Part shown: positions 1-5,965 of the stretch, piece by piece | How positions within the stretch are numbered: position 1 is the first letter of the stretch | Layout of the letters: the number at the start of each line of letters is the position of its first letter | Source of the DNA: Verrucomicrobiota bacterium | GTDB taxonomy: Bacteria > Verrucomicrobiota > Verrucomicrobiia > Chthoniobacterales > Xiphinematobacteraceae | Length of the DNA stretch: 10,928 nucleotides | Assembly (NCBI GenBank): GCA_003176035.1 | Contig: PSRL01000055.1 | Coordinates: 1 to 10,928, forward strand | Reading direction: 5' to 3' | The notes under the pieces: generated by a model | Database searches by the model: none | The model's input: the letters and a program-made list of their open reading frames with translations, nothing else | Told to the model about the DNA's origin: nothing | Made by a program: the position numbers and the translations under genes

Positions 1-569
1 AGATTAGAATAATGGTGCCGGTTTTTTTGGGTGACTTCAAAATTCCCCGTAGCTGATGGATGTGAAGGCCGACCGCTCGAGATGGGTGATTCCAGAATCA
101 CTTTGTCATATCGCGTAACCGTCAGACGTTGTTTGTTTAAATTAATCACCACTGCAACTCCCAAAGGAGGCCGCGGGCGAAGGAAATCTACCGCGGTTGA
201 GGGTATGTGGGGAAGAGGTTTGTGAGTGAGAGCGGGAGGAGCCGGAGAATGGGGTTCCGAAAATGCCGTAACTGGAGACGGGAGCGGAGATGGCGCCGGA
301 CTAGGACAGAAGACCGATGAACTGAACCAGGGGGTATTAAGTTGGTCAGTCTGCTCTCTCTGTCCTTCATCCTGAGAGGGAAGAAATGAGAGCAAAGAGG
401 CGGATTGACTTTGGACGGTCCCTATTACTAATACCGGGATTAAAATGAGACTGACGATAAGAAACAGGCGGCAGGCTAGCACTAGCTTCTCCTTCCATTC
501 TGTGTGCTCAGAAGGCGGATCGGCGCGCCACGAAAAGCCTTCTTCCTTTCTTGGGTCGGGGGGTCCCAT
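1..569 (-). CDS. L,D-transpeptidase (YkuD family), membrane-anchored, partial at the left edge
   Basis: Reading the minus strand from the ATG at 569 gives an uninterrupted frame of 189 residues that runs off the window. Residues 29-52 form a hydrophobic membrane segment after a charged N-terminus, so the protein is probably anchored in the inner membrane facing the periplasm. A Pro/Ser-rich linker (about 64-135) follows. From residue 138 the sequence matches the start of a YkuD domain: VVINLNKQRLTV, the PISSGRPSHPSATGNF segment (162-177), then QKNRHHYSN. This family makes 3-3 crosslinks in peptidoglycan or attaches proteins to it. The catalytic His and SHGC cysteine motif would lie beyond position 1, so activity cannot be judged. 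ATG 569 is the first ATG after the in-frame stop at 636-638; no strong ribosome site precedes it. It diverges from the LysM lipoprotein gene, suggesting a shared control region. Family call firm; exact substrate unknown. Confidence 0.87.
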   Translation of the reverse strand, partial: MGPPDPRKEEGFSWRADPPSEHTEWKEKLVLACRLFLIVSLILIPVLVIGTVQSQSASLLSFLPSQDEGQREQTDQLNTPWFSSSVFCPSPAPSPLPSPVTAFSEPHSPAPPALTHKPLPHIPSTAVDFLRPRPPLGVAVVINLNKQRLTVTRYDKVILESPISSGRPSHPSATGNFEVTQKNRHHYSN

Positions 570-678
570 GAGTAAACCTACATTACATTTTTCTTCCCGT
601 AAAGGCGCTCCGGCTGAAATCGCAAAAATTGTCCTTTAGGTTTTCACCAGGGACGGACATTTATGATATCACAAATAT
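570..678. promoter_or_regulatory. Divergent intergenic region with candidate -10 boxes in both directions
   Basis: This 109-base gap separates the start codons of two divergent envelope genes and must hold both promoters. On the plus strand TATGAT at 662-667 matches the -10 consensus at five of six bases; transcription from it would begin about 674, only some five bases before the LysM ATG at 679. On the minus strand TGTAAT (587 down to 582) also matches five of six and would place a start about six bases before the ATG at 569. No good -35 hexamer lies at the usual distance from either. Both boxes are inferences from short matches. Confidence 0.35.
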
Positions 679-1407
679 ATGTCTACCAAGATTTGGAGAG
701 GGGTTTTCTCCCTATGTCATGCGATTTTGCTCGGTGTTCTTTTCTTATCGTTTTCCAGTTGCGGTCCCTTCATCAACAAATTCGGATTTCATACAAAACT
801 AATAGAAGAGGCTGAACAGGCCGAAACGGATGGAAAATTCCTGCGAGCATTAGATCTTTATGAACAATGCCTCAGTGGTGCCCAGGCAGGGGAGATCCAC
901 TATCGAATGGCTTTGATCTATGATTCCAAACTTCAAAATCCCATAGGAGCTCTCTATCACTTTCAGCGTTTTCTCGAAAAAATGCCCGATGATCCTCGGG
1001 CTAAAGCGGTCAGCAAGGACGTTAAGCGCTTGCGACTCCTCGTCGCCAGCCAACTTTCCGATGGTGTGGTGGTTTCCCGTGCGGATGCCATACGGCTGAA
1101 AAATGAGAATTTACAGCTTCAGACGCAATTGACTCTCTTGCGCTCCCAGAAAGAAGGTTTTCGCTCAGTCTTAAGTAAGAGCCGCAACGCACAGGGATTC
1201 TCCACAAACCCCATCACCCAGGCAGCCGAAAAACTCATAGGTCCTGAAACGCGAACTTATAAAGTCGAAAAAGGAGACACCCTCGCCTCGATTTCCAGAA
1301 AATTTTACAAGACGTCCCAGCGTTGGAAAGACATCGCCGATGCGAATCAAAATCAGCTCCAAGGCACCACTCATCTGAAAGTCGGGATGACCCTTATCCT
1401 CCCGTAG
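679..1407 (+). CDS. Outer-envelope lipoprotein with TPR-like repeats, coiled coil and C-terminal LysM domain
   Basis: The 242-residue product opens with a basic N-terminus and hydrophobic stretch ending in FSSC, a lipoprotein-type signal with the lipid-accepting Cys at 28. Phe at -3 is less usual than Leu. Residues about 40-105 look like two TPR-like helical repeats (for example GKFLRALDLYEQCL), which normally hold protein partners. Residues 134-168 are a heptad-rich coiled coil (ADAIRLKNENLQLQTQL). Residues 193-242 form a LysM domain: TYKVEKGDTLASISRKFY, then NQLQGTTHLKVGMTLILP. LysM binds the glycan of peptidoglycan. I infer a lipid-anchored protein bridging a membrane and the wall, perhaps as a scaffold. 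An in-frame stop at 664-666 makes ATG 679 the first possible start, and no Shine-Dalgarno sequence lies in the 12 bases between. The divergent neighbour is an L,D-transpeptidase, fitting a wall-related role. Precise function unknown. Confidence 0.88.
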   Translation: MSTKIWRGVFSLCHAILLGVLFLSFSSCGPFINKFGFHTKLIEEAEQAETDGKFLRALDLYEQCLSGAQAGEIHYRMALIYDSKLQNPIGALYHFQRFLEKMPDDPRAKAVSKDVKRLRLLVASQLSDGVVVSRADAIRLKNENLQLQTQLTLLRSQKEGFRSVLSKSRNAQGFSTNPITQAAEKLIGPETRTYKVEKGDTLASISRKFYKTSQRWKDIADANQNQLQGTTHLKVGMTLILP

Positions 1408-1447
1408 GCCCGAAGGGCCGGCCGACTATCGGTTGTCAAGCTTTTTT
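1407..1447 (+). terminator. Possible terminator after the LysM lipoprotein gene
   Basis: Immediately at the stop codon GGCCC-GAA-GGGCC (1407-1419) can form a 5-bp GC hairpin, followed by CCGA-CTA-TCGG (1422-1432), and a run of six T begins at 1442. The T-run is about ten bases from the second stem, further than in a textbook intrinsic terminator, so this is tentative. Confidence 0.3.
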
Positions 1448-1488
1448 AGAGAGGCTTTTTCCCCATCATGCAACAGGTTGCTTCCGCT

Positions 1489-1511
1489 TAGTTTTGACAC
1501 GTGCAAAATTA
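1489..1511. promoter_or_regulatory. Imperfect palindrome overlapping a perfect -35-like TTGACA (candidate operator)
   Basis: TTTTG at 1492-1496 and CAAAA at 1504-1508 are inverted repeats around ACACGTG, and the symmetry extends outward with one mismatch to 1489 and 1511. The element contains TTGACA (1494-1499), an exact -35 hexamer, though no convincing -10 box lies 16-18 bases downstream. It sits about 40 bases before the start of the gene at 1552. A repressor or activator site is plausible but unproven. Confidence 0.35.
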
Positions 1512-1551
1512 TCCGCCCCAGCCGATCTTTTAAGCTCAATAATGATTAATT

Positions 1552-2004
1552 ATGATTCGTAAGAATAATTCATCGATTCCACAGATAACAGTCCCAGGCT
1601 CTAGCTACCGTAATGTTATTCTCTCCAATCAGAGAAAAGACTCGACCCAACATATGGCGGACCCTGGAAAGCAGCTGGGGTTCCCGAAGTCCAGTGAGAA
1701 GTCATCGCCACCACCACGCAGCTGGCAGCCAAACTCTGAAAATAAGGGCCCTGCCGCTTATCAAGCCACTTCCCGAGGGAAGGGAAAAAGAGAAATTGAG
1801 AAAAAGCCGCAAGGTCCATCTTATGATGACTATAGGAAGGATCTAACCGGCGTTGCAAACAACCGGGCACAATACGAATTTGAAGCGAGCACCATATATA
1901 AGAACTTCAACAATCATCCCGAAAGGCGGAATACAGCGGCGAAGGATATTGAGGAACTAAAGCGTAACGCCGCCGCCGCTCCGCGTTATAAGGCCCCACG
2001 GTGA
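1552..2004 (+). CDS. Hypothetical charged low-complexity protein
   Basis: I do not recognise this protein. The open frame gives 150 residues from ATG 1552, or 116 from an internal ATG at 1654 (MADPGKQLGF). It is rich in Lys, Arg, Pro, Ser and Asn and has no hydrophobic segment or signal peptide, so it is probably cytoplasmic and largely disordered in its first two thirds. The C-terminal third (SYDDYRKDLTGVANN, then EFEASTIYKNFNNHPERR and KDIEELKRNAAAA) looks more helical. Neither start has a clear ribosome site. Support for a real gene comes from the strong hairpin terminator about 30 bases after the stop, the palindrome upstream, and the lack of a better reading on the other strand. It stands alone between two transcription units. 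It could be a lineage-specific small protein or, less likely, chance open frame. Confidence 0.5.
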   Translation: MIRKNNSSIPQITVPGSSYRNVILSNQRKDSTQHMADPGKQLGFPKSSEKSSPPPRSWQPNSENKGPAAYQATSRGKGKREIEKKPQGPSYDDYRKDLTGVANNRAQYEFEASTIYKNFNNHPERRNTAAKDIEELKRNAAAAPRYKAPR

Positions 2005-2034
2005 TATTTACTGGCAAACTTATCTGATCAGGCG

Positions 2035-2075
2035 CTCCGGAGCACACTGGTTGTGCTCCGGGGTAATCTATTTTT
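2035..2075 (+). terminator. Rho-independent terminator after the hypothetical gene
   Basis: CCGGAGCAC (2037-2045) and GTGCTCCGG (2053-2061) form a perfect 9-bp stem with a 7-base loop, extendable by a wobble pair and a C-G pair to 2035/2063. A T-rich tail (five T at 2071-2075) follows. It ends transcription from the gene at 1552 and insulates nuoB from upstream reading. There is no matching T-tail on the other strand, so it is directional. Confidence 0.75.
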
Positions 2076-2140
2076 CCATTCTCTTATTTGGAATTTGGTT
2101 CGGGGTTGCAGTACGTAAGGCGCTATTTGGCGATATAAAT

Positions 2141-2173
2141 AAAAATTCCTCTTGATCAAGTAGATAAATTTTT
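2141..2173. promoter_or_regulatory. Nested inverted repeats in the nuoB leader
   Basis: CTTGATCAAG (2151-2160) is a perfect 10-base palindrome lying inside a wider pair of arms, AAAAATT (2141-2147) and AATTTTT (2167-2173). It ends 14 bases before the nuoB ATG. It may be an operator or a leader hairpin controlling the nuoB train. TATAAA at 2134-2139 just upstream resembles a -10 box, but the nearest -35-like TTGCAG (2106-2111) is 22 bases away, too far for a standard promoter. Confidence 0.3.
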
Positions 2174-2187
2174 CTGATTTTGGTTTG

Positions 2188-2718
2188 ATGAGAGTGGAGG
2201 ACACATTGCATCGTTCCCAGCGTCCCCTTGCTTACGATTCCAAAATCGAGGGCAATGTAGTGATCACCCAGTTGAGTGCGGCCATCAACTGGATGAGAAA
2301 AAATTCCCTTTGGCCGATGCCGATGGGTTTGGCGTGTTGTGCTATTGAATTGATGGCGGCAAGCGCAGCCCGGTATGACATCGCGCGCTTTGGCGCTGAA
2401 GTGATGAGGTTTTCTCCCCGGCAATCCGATGTCATGATTGTTGCAGGGACAGTCACCTACAAAATGGCATTGGCTGTGAAAAGGATCTGGGAGCAGATGC
2501 CAGATCCGAAATGGGTGATTGCCATGGGTGCTTGTGCTTCAAGCGGAGGCATGTATCGCAGCTATGCGGTGCTCCAGGGTATAGACCATCTCTTGCCGGT
2601 GGATGTCTATATTTCGGGTTGTCCGCCCAGACCCGAAGCCCTGCTGGATGGTTTAATCAAGTTGCAGGAGAAAATCATGAAGGAAAAATCATTCCACACT
2701 CAGCGACAAGCCCTATGA
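2188..2718 (+). CDS. nuoB: NADH-quinone oxidoreductase subunit B
   Basis: NuoB is the subunit of respiratory complex I that carries iron-sulfur cluster N2, the last electron carrier before quinone, in the peripheral arm on the cytoplasmic face of the membrane. The 176-residue product has the normal family length. All four cluster ligands are visible: the tandem Cys50-Cys51 in GLACCAIE, Cys116 in GACASSGG and Cys145 in SGCPPRPEA. ATG 2188 is preferred over the adjacent TTG at 2185; neither has a clear ribosome site. The stop overlaps the nuoC start as ATGA, so the two are translationally coupled. Unlike the common nuoA-B-C-D order, no nuoA precedes it and no nuoD follows nuoC. This subunit must therefore assemble with partners encoded elsewhere. 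Identification is firm. Confidence 0.97.
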   Translation: MRVEDTLHRSQRPLAYDSKIEGNVVITQLSAAINWMRKNSLWPMPMGLACCAIELMAASAARYDIARFGAEVMRFSPRQSDVMIVAGTVTYKMALAVKRIWEQMPDPKWVIAMGACASSGGMYRSYAVLQGIDHLLPVDVYISGCPPRPEALLDGLIKLQEKIMKEKSFHTQRQAL

Positions 2719-3305
2719 GCCCCCTGATTGAGGGCTTCAAAGAGGCTATTTTGGCGATGCCAAAGGCGCAGCTCGAATGCAGTGAATTTCGGGGAGAGAC
2801 GACTTTTTCCATCTCCAAGGAAGCGCTTTTATCCGTCTGTTTTTATGCGCGGGATCGAGTGGGGTTTGACATGCTTTTAGACATTGCGACCATCGACCTT
2901 TTGGGCGAAGAGCCTCGTTTTCAGGTCGTCTATGAGCTTTATAGCCTGCGGCACGGGGTGCATTTACGAATCAAGACAAAAGCAGAAGAAAACGAGGCCG
3001 TCCCGAGCCTCATCGGCGTTTGGCCGGCGGCGGATTGGTTGGAGCGGGAAGCCTATGACATGATGGGAATAAAATTTGAAGGGCATCCAAATTTGACCCG
3101 CATACTCATGTGGGAGGGTTATCCCTACCACCCGATGCGCAAAGACTTTCCCCTCCAAGGGAAACCGAGCCAAGCGAGTGGAATAGCCTTTAGCGAGGAG
3201 GCGCCTCTGGGAGGAGGGCCATTTGTAACCGTTCCGACACAAGCCACTACAGAGATTAGAGAACCCCGTGCGCGTCCGATTGAAATAATTCCTGAGAGTA
3301 TTTAG
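2715..3305 (+). CDS. nuoC: NADH-quinone oxidoreductase subunit C
   Basis: This is the 30-kDa subunit of complex I, a structural part of the peripheral arm near NuoB and NuoD. The 196-residue product contains the family signature in DWLEREAYDMMGIKFEGHP (107-125), then TRILMWEGYP and HPMRKDFPL (139-147). ATG 2715 is chosen because it overlaps the nuoB stop by four bases and the homology begins soon after; the frame is open further upstream only because it crosses nuoB. The last 45 or so residues after the core are Pro/Glu-rich, in a part that varies among relatives. It is not fused to NuoD, which in some bacteria follows directly. The next gene, rnd, starts 19 bases after the stop, so the two may be cotranscribed. 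Confidence 0.95.
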   Translation: MSPLIEGFKEAILAMPKAQLECSEFRGETTFSISKEALLSVCFYARDRVGFDMLLDIATIDLLGEEPRFQVVYELYSLRHGVHLRIKTKAEENEAVPSLIGVWPAADWLEREAYDMMGIKFEGHPNLTRILMWEGYPYHPMRKDFPLQGKPSQASGIAFSEEAPLGGGPFVTVPTQATTEIREPRARPIEIIPESI

Positions 3306-3324
3306 GCTCATCAGCCATACTTTC

Positions 3325-4407
3325 ATGAACTCTTTGATTGAAGACGATCACCAGTTGCAGAGATTTTTATCCGAAATCGTTCCTCTGGAGGAAATCGCAC
3401 TGGACACCGAGGCGGACAGTTTGCACTGCTACTTTGAAAAACTTTGTCTCATCCAGATTAGCACGCCTTCAAGAACCGTCTTGATCGATCCGTTGGCGGA
3501 AATCAGCCTGATAACGCTTTTCGATGCACTTCGTAACAAACGCGTGGTTTTTCACGGAGCGGACTACGATCTGCGACTTCTCACACGTCTCGGTGATTTT
3601 CAGACCAGGGATATTTTTGATACGATGATTGCCGCCCGCTTGTTGGGATATGAGGAGCTAGGCCTTGCTGCGCTGGTGGAGCGTTTTTTTCAAGTAAAGC
3701 TTTCCAAGGGCTCTCAAAAGGCAAATTGGGGACGGCGCCCCTTACCCCGACAGATGGTGGAATATGCCATGAACGACACTCGGTTTCTTTTACCATTGGC
3801 AAAGATTTTGGAAGAGGAAGTCATGGGTAGGGGACGTCAAGAGTGGCTTCGCCAGTCCCTGGAACGGATGCTTTATTCTGTCAGAAATCCAAAAGAGAAA
3901 GACCGCAGCAAGGCTTGGCAAATTGCGGGTTCAGCGGCGCTGGAGCCGGTTGCACAAGCTGTTCTTCGTACGCTGTGGTATTGGCGGGATGCGGAGGCGC
4001 GCGAATGGAATCGTCCCCCTTTCCACGTGATGAGCAATAGCGATCTCCTCAAAATTGCCGAGCTTTCCGTGAAGGGAGCACCATTTTCCATATCCCACCT
4101 TCCGGTACCCCGGCGTGAAAGATTTGAACAAACCCTTGCCGCCGCCCTCAAAATTCCGGAAGCCGAATGGCCGACACGCGAAAAATTCATACGAGCGCGT
4201 CCGAATAAGCAGGCTTTAAAAGAATTTGATCGCCTCAAGCAATTGCGCGATGATGTGGCAAAACGAGAGAAACTCAATCCCGCTGTCATTGCCCCAAAAG
4301 CTGCTTTGGAAGCCATCGCATTCCAAAATGACTTTTCAGGACTCATGAACTGGCAAAAGGAATTGTTGAGTACACTACAAGACGCAGAGCATTATGGATA
4401 TCATTGA
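3325..4407 (+). CDS. rnd: Ribonuclease D
   Basis: RNase D is a 3'-5' exoribonuclease that trims tRNA precursors and other small RNAs in the cytoplasm. The 360-residue product has the DEDD exonuclease fold with all metal-binding residues visible: Asp27 and Glu29 in LDTEAD (ExoI), Asp82 in FHGADYDL (ExoII), and Tyr147 with Asp151 in YAMNDTRFLLPL (ExoIII, the DEDDy type). An HRDC-like RNA-binding domain follows at about 207-285 (EPVAQAVLRTLWYWRDAEARE, then MSNSDLLKIAEL). The length is close to the E. coli enzyme. It lies between nuoC and nadC, and its last 14 bases overlap the nadC start in another frame, implying coupled expression. No clear ribosome site precedes ATG 3325. Identification is firm; real substrates here are inferred from the family. 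Confidence 0.94.
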   Translation: MNSLIEDDHQLQRFLSEIVPLEEIALDTEADSLHCYFEKLCLIQISTPSRTVLIDPLAEISLITLFDALRNKRVVFHGADYDLRLLTRLGDFQTRDIFDTMIAARLLGYEELGLAALVERFFQVKLSKGSQKANWGRRPLPRQMVEYAMNDTRFLLPLAKILEEEVMGRGRQEWLRQSLERMLYSVRNPKEKDRSKAWQIAGSAALEPVAQAVLRTLWYWRDAEAREWNRPPFHVMSNSDLLKIAELSVKGAPFSISHLPVPRRERFEQTLAAALKIPEAEWPTREKFIRARPNKQALKEFDRLKQLRDDVAKREKLNPAVIAPKAALEAIAFQNDFSGLMNWQKELLSTLQDAEHYGYH

Positions 4408-5227
4408 CTTGGCGCTGTACGAAGACATAGGAGACGGAGATGTGACCAGCGCATATTTTGTCGACCCTCAACAGTTCGCAAGAGCGGTCCTTATTGCGCG
4501 GGAGTCTTGTGTTCTTGCGGGAGGCAAGGTTGCCGAAGAAGTCTTTCGAAGAGTTGAGCCCTCTCTCCAAATTGCCGTTTTGCGACGGGATGGCGAGCGA
4601 TTAGAGCAGGGAGATCAGATAATGGATCTCTTTGGCAAAGCTACCGCTATTTTAACTGCCGAACGCACCGCGTTAAATTTCATTCAAAGACTTTCCGGAG
4701 TAGCTACGCTGACGCGTCGCTATGTGGATGCGATTTCCGGAACTCATGCCATTCTATTGGATACCCGTAAGACCACCCCCGGATTGCGTAAATTTGAGAA
4801 AGCTGCGATAGTGGCCGGTGGAGGCACAAATCACCGAATCGGATTGTTCGACAAGGTCTTAGTGAAAGACAATCACTTGGCGACAATGTCTCGTGACGCT
4901 CTGGTTGAAGCCATCGCGCGGGTACGGCGGGAACGACCGGGCGTAAAGATTGAATTAGAGGCTGACACACTCGAGCAAGTCCGCCGATTTGCCGCCCTGG
5001 GAGGAGTGGAAAGAATTTTATTGGACAATATGACGCCCGCACAAATTCGAGAGGCTCTGACATTCAGAAAACCAGACCTCACCTTTGAGGCGAGCGGCGG
5101 AATTCATTTGGAGAATATTAAAGAAATTGCTGCTACCGGGGTAGACTATATTTCGGTGGGAGGTCTGACCCACGCAGCACGCGCGATCGATCTTGCGCTG
5201 GATTTTCAGATCATTCCAAAGCAATGA
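4394..5227 (+). CDS. nadC: Nicotinate-nucleotide pyrophosphorylase (carboxylating)
   Basis: NadC converts quinolinate and PRPP to nicotinate mononucleotide, CO2 and pyrophosphate, the step where de novo NAD synthesis joins the shared pathway. The 277-residue product shows EDIGDGDVTS near the N-terminus, AERTALNFIQRLSGVAT (89-105), the DTRKTTPGLR substrate-binding segment (123-132), GGGTNHRIGLFDKVLVKDNH (142-161), and the barrel strands IELEAD, LLDNM and EASGGI. The N-terminus is slightly short, starting almost at the first conserved block, but no better upstream start exists without deeper overlap with rnd. It overlaps rnd by 14 bases and its stop overlaps the next start as ATGA. nadA and nadB are not in the window. 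Identification is firm. Confidence 0.97.
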   Translation: MDIIDLALYEDIGDGDVTSAYFVDPQQFARAVLIARESCVLAGGKVAEEVFRRVEPSLQIAVLRRDGERLEQGDQIMDLFGKATAILTAERTALNFIQRLSGVATLTRRYVDAISGTHAILLDTRKTTPGLRKFEKAAIVAGGGTNHRIGLFDKVLVKDNHLATMSRDALVEAIARVRRERPGVKIELEADTLEQVRRFAALGGVERILLDNMTPAQIREALTFRKPDLTFEASGGIHLENIKEIAATGVDYISVGGLTHAARAIDLALDFQIIPKQ

Positions 5228-5880
5228 CGCTGCTGCTGCCACCGTCAAATTCTCTCAATCTCGCCGCCCTTCGAGCTGCCTGTGCGAAACACCATGTCAT
5301 TGGAAATAGAATTGCCCTGGTGGAGAAGGTTTCCTCCACCAATGACGTAGCCTTAGAATGGGGGGAACAAGGACAAAGCGAGGGAGCTGTCGTTTTTGCT
5401 GAATCTCAAACGGCGGGTCGCGGCCAATTGGGGAGATCCTGGCACTCCCCTCCGGGCGGCGGCATTTGGAGTTCAGTACTTTTACGTCCGGGAATCTCTC
5501 CACAGGCTGCGGCTTGCTTGACGCCCTTTGCCGTGGTGGCGGTTGCATCCGCCCTTTATCACAGCACCGGCCTGCAACCACGCTTAAAACCTCCAAATGA
5601 CTTGTATTATTCGGGTGGCAAAGTCTGCGGAATCTTGACAGAAGCCAGAACCGGCAGCCATTTTTTTGCTGTCGTGGGAATCGGCATTAACGTGAATCAG
5701 CAAGAATTTCCTTCTGACCTTCAAGGCAGAGCGACCTCTCTGCGTAAGGAATTCGGCAAATTTTGCGATCCTACCCCAATCGCGGCGGAGATGCTTGCGG
5801 CATTGGATCGCCTCTATCTCTTATTGCATGGCGAGGAAATCCGCGCCCTTTATGACTCTTGGCCGCGGCTGGAACATTGA
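5224..5880 (+). CDS. birA: Biotin--[acetyl-CoA-carboxylase] ligase, catalytic domain only
   Basis: This enzyme activates biotin as biotinyl-5'-AMP and attaches it to the carrier subunit of acetyl-CoA carboxylase. The 218-residue product contains the ligase domain: the SSTND motif (37-41), the adenylate-binding loop GRGQLGRSW (65-73), the catalytic Lys122 in LKPPNDLYYSGGKVCGIL, and VGIGINVN. The usual Trp after the catalytic Lys (KWPND) is Pro here. It lacks the N-terminal helix-turn-helix of E. coli BirA, so it should not be a repressor. It also ends at YDSWPRLEH, just where the small C-terminal beta domain of most relatives would begin; I found no continuation in the bases after the stop. 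Translation is coupled to nadC by an ATGA overlap. The domain identification is firm; the symbol is used in the broad sense. Confidence 0.92.
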   Translation: MTLLLPPSNSLNLAALRAACAKHHVIGNRIALVEKVSSTNDVALEWGEQGQSEGAVVFAESQTAGRGQLGRSWHSPPGGGIWSSVLLRPGISPQAAACLTPFAVVAVASALYHSTGLQPRLKPPNDLYYSGGKVCGILTEARTGSHFFAVVGIGINVNQQEFPSDLQGRATSLRKEFGKFCDPTPIAAEMLAALDRLYLLLHGEEIRALYDSWPRLEH

Positions 5881-5965
5881 ATTACTCACCCGCGACATGT
5901 AACAATTTCATTCATTCTAACGAAGTCCGCGCCTTGCAATCCTTGACCTTCCTGGCCAAGCCATC

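Noticed and set aside
445..639. Plus-strand open frame of 64 codons opposite the transpeptidase gene
   Set aside because: It lies antisense to the N-terminal region of the YkuD protein and its upstream side, has no recognisable motif or ribosome site, and the minus-strand reading has clear family homology.
1494..1530. A full sigma-70 promoter at the perfect TTGACA
   Set aside because: The bases 16-18 positions downstream are GC-rich (CCCAGC) and there is no -10 box at a workable distance.
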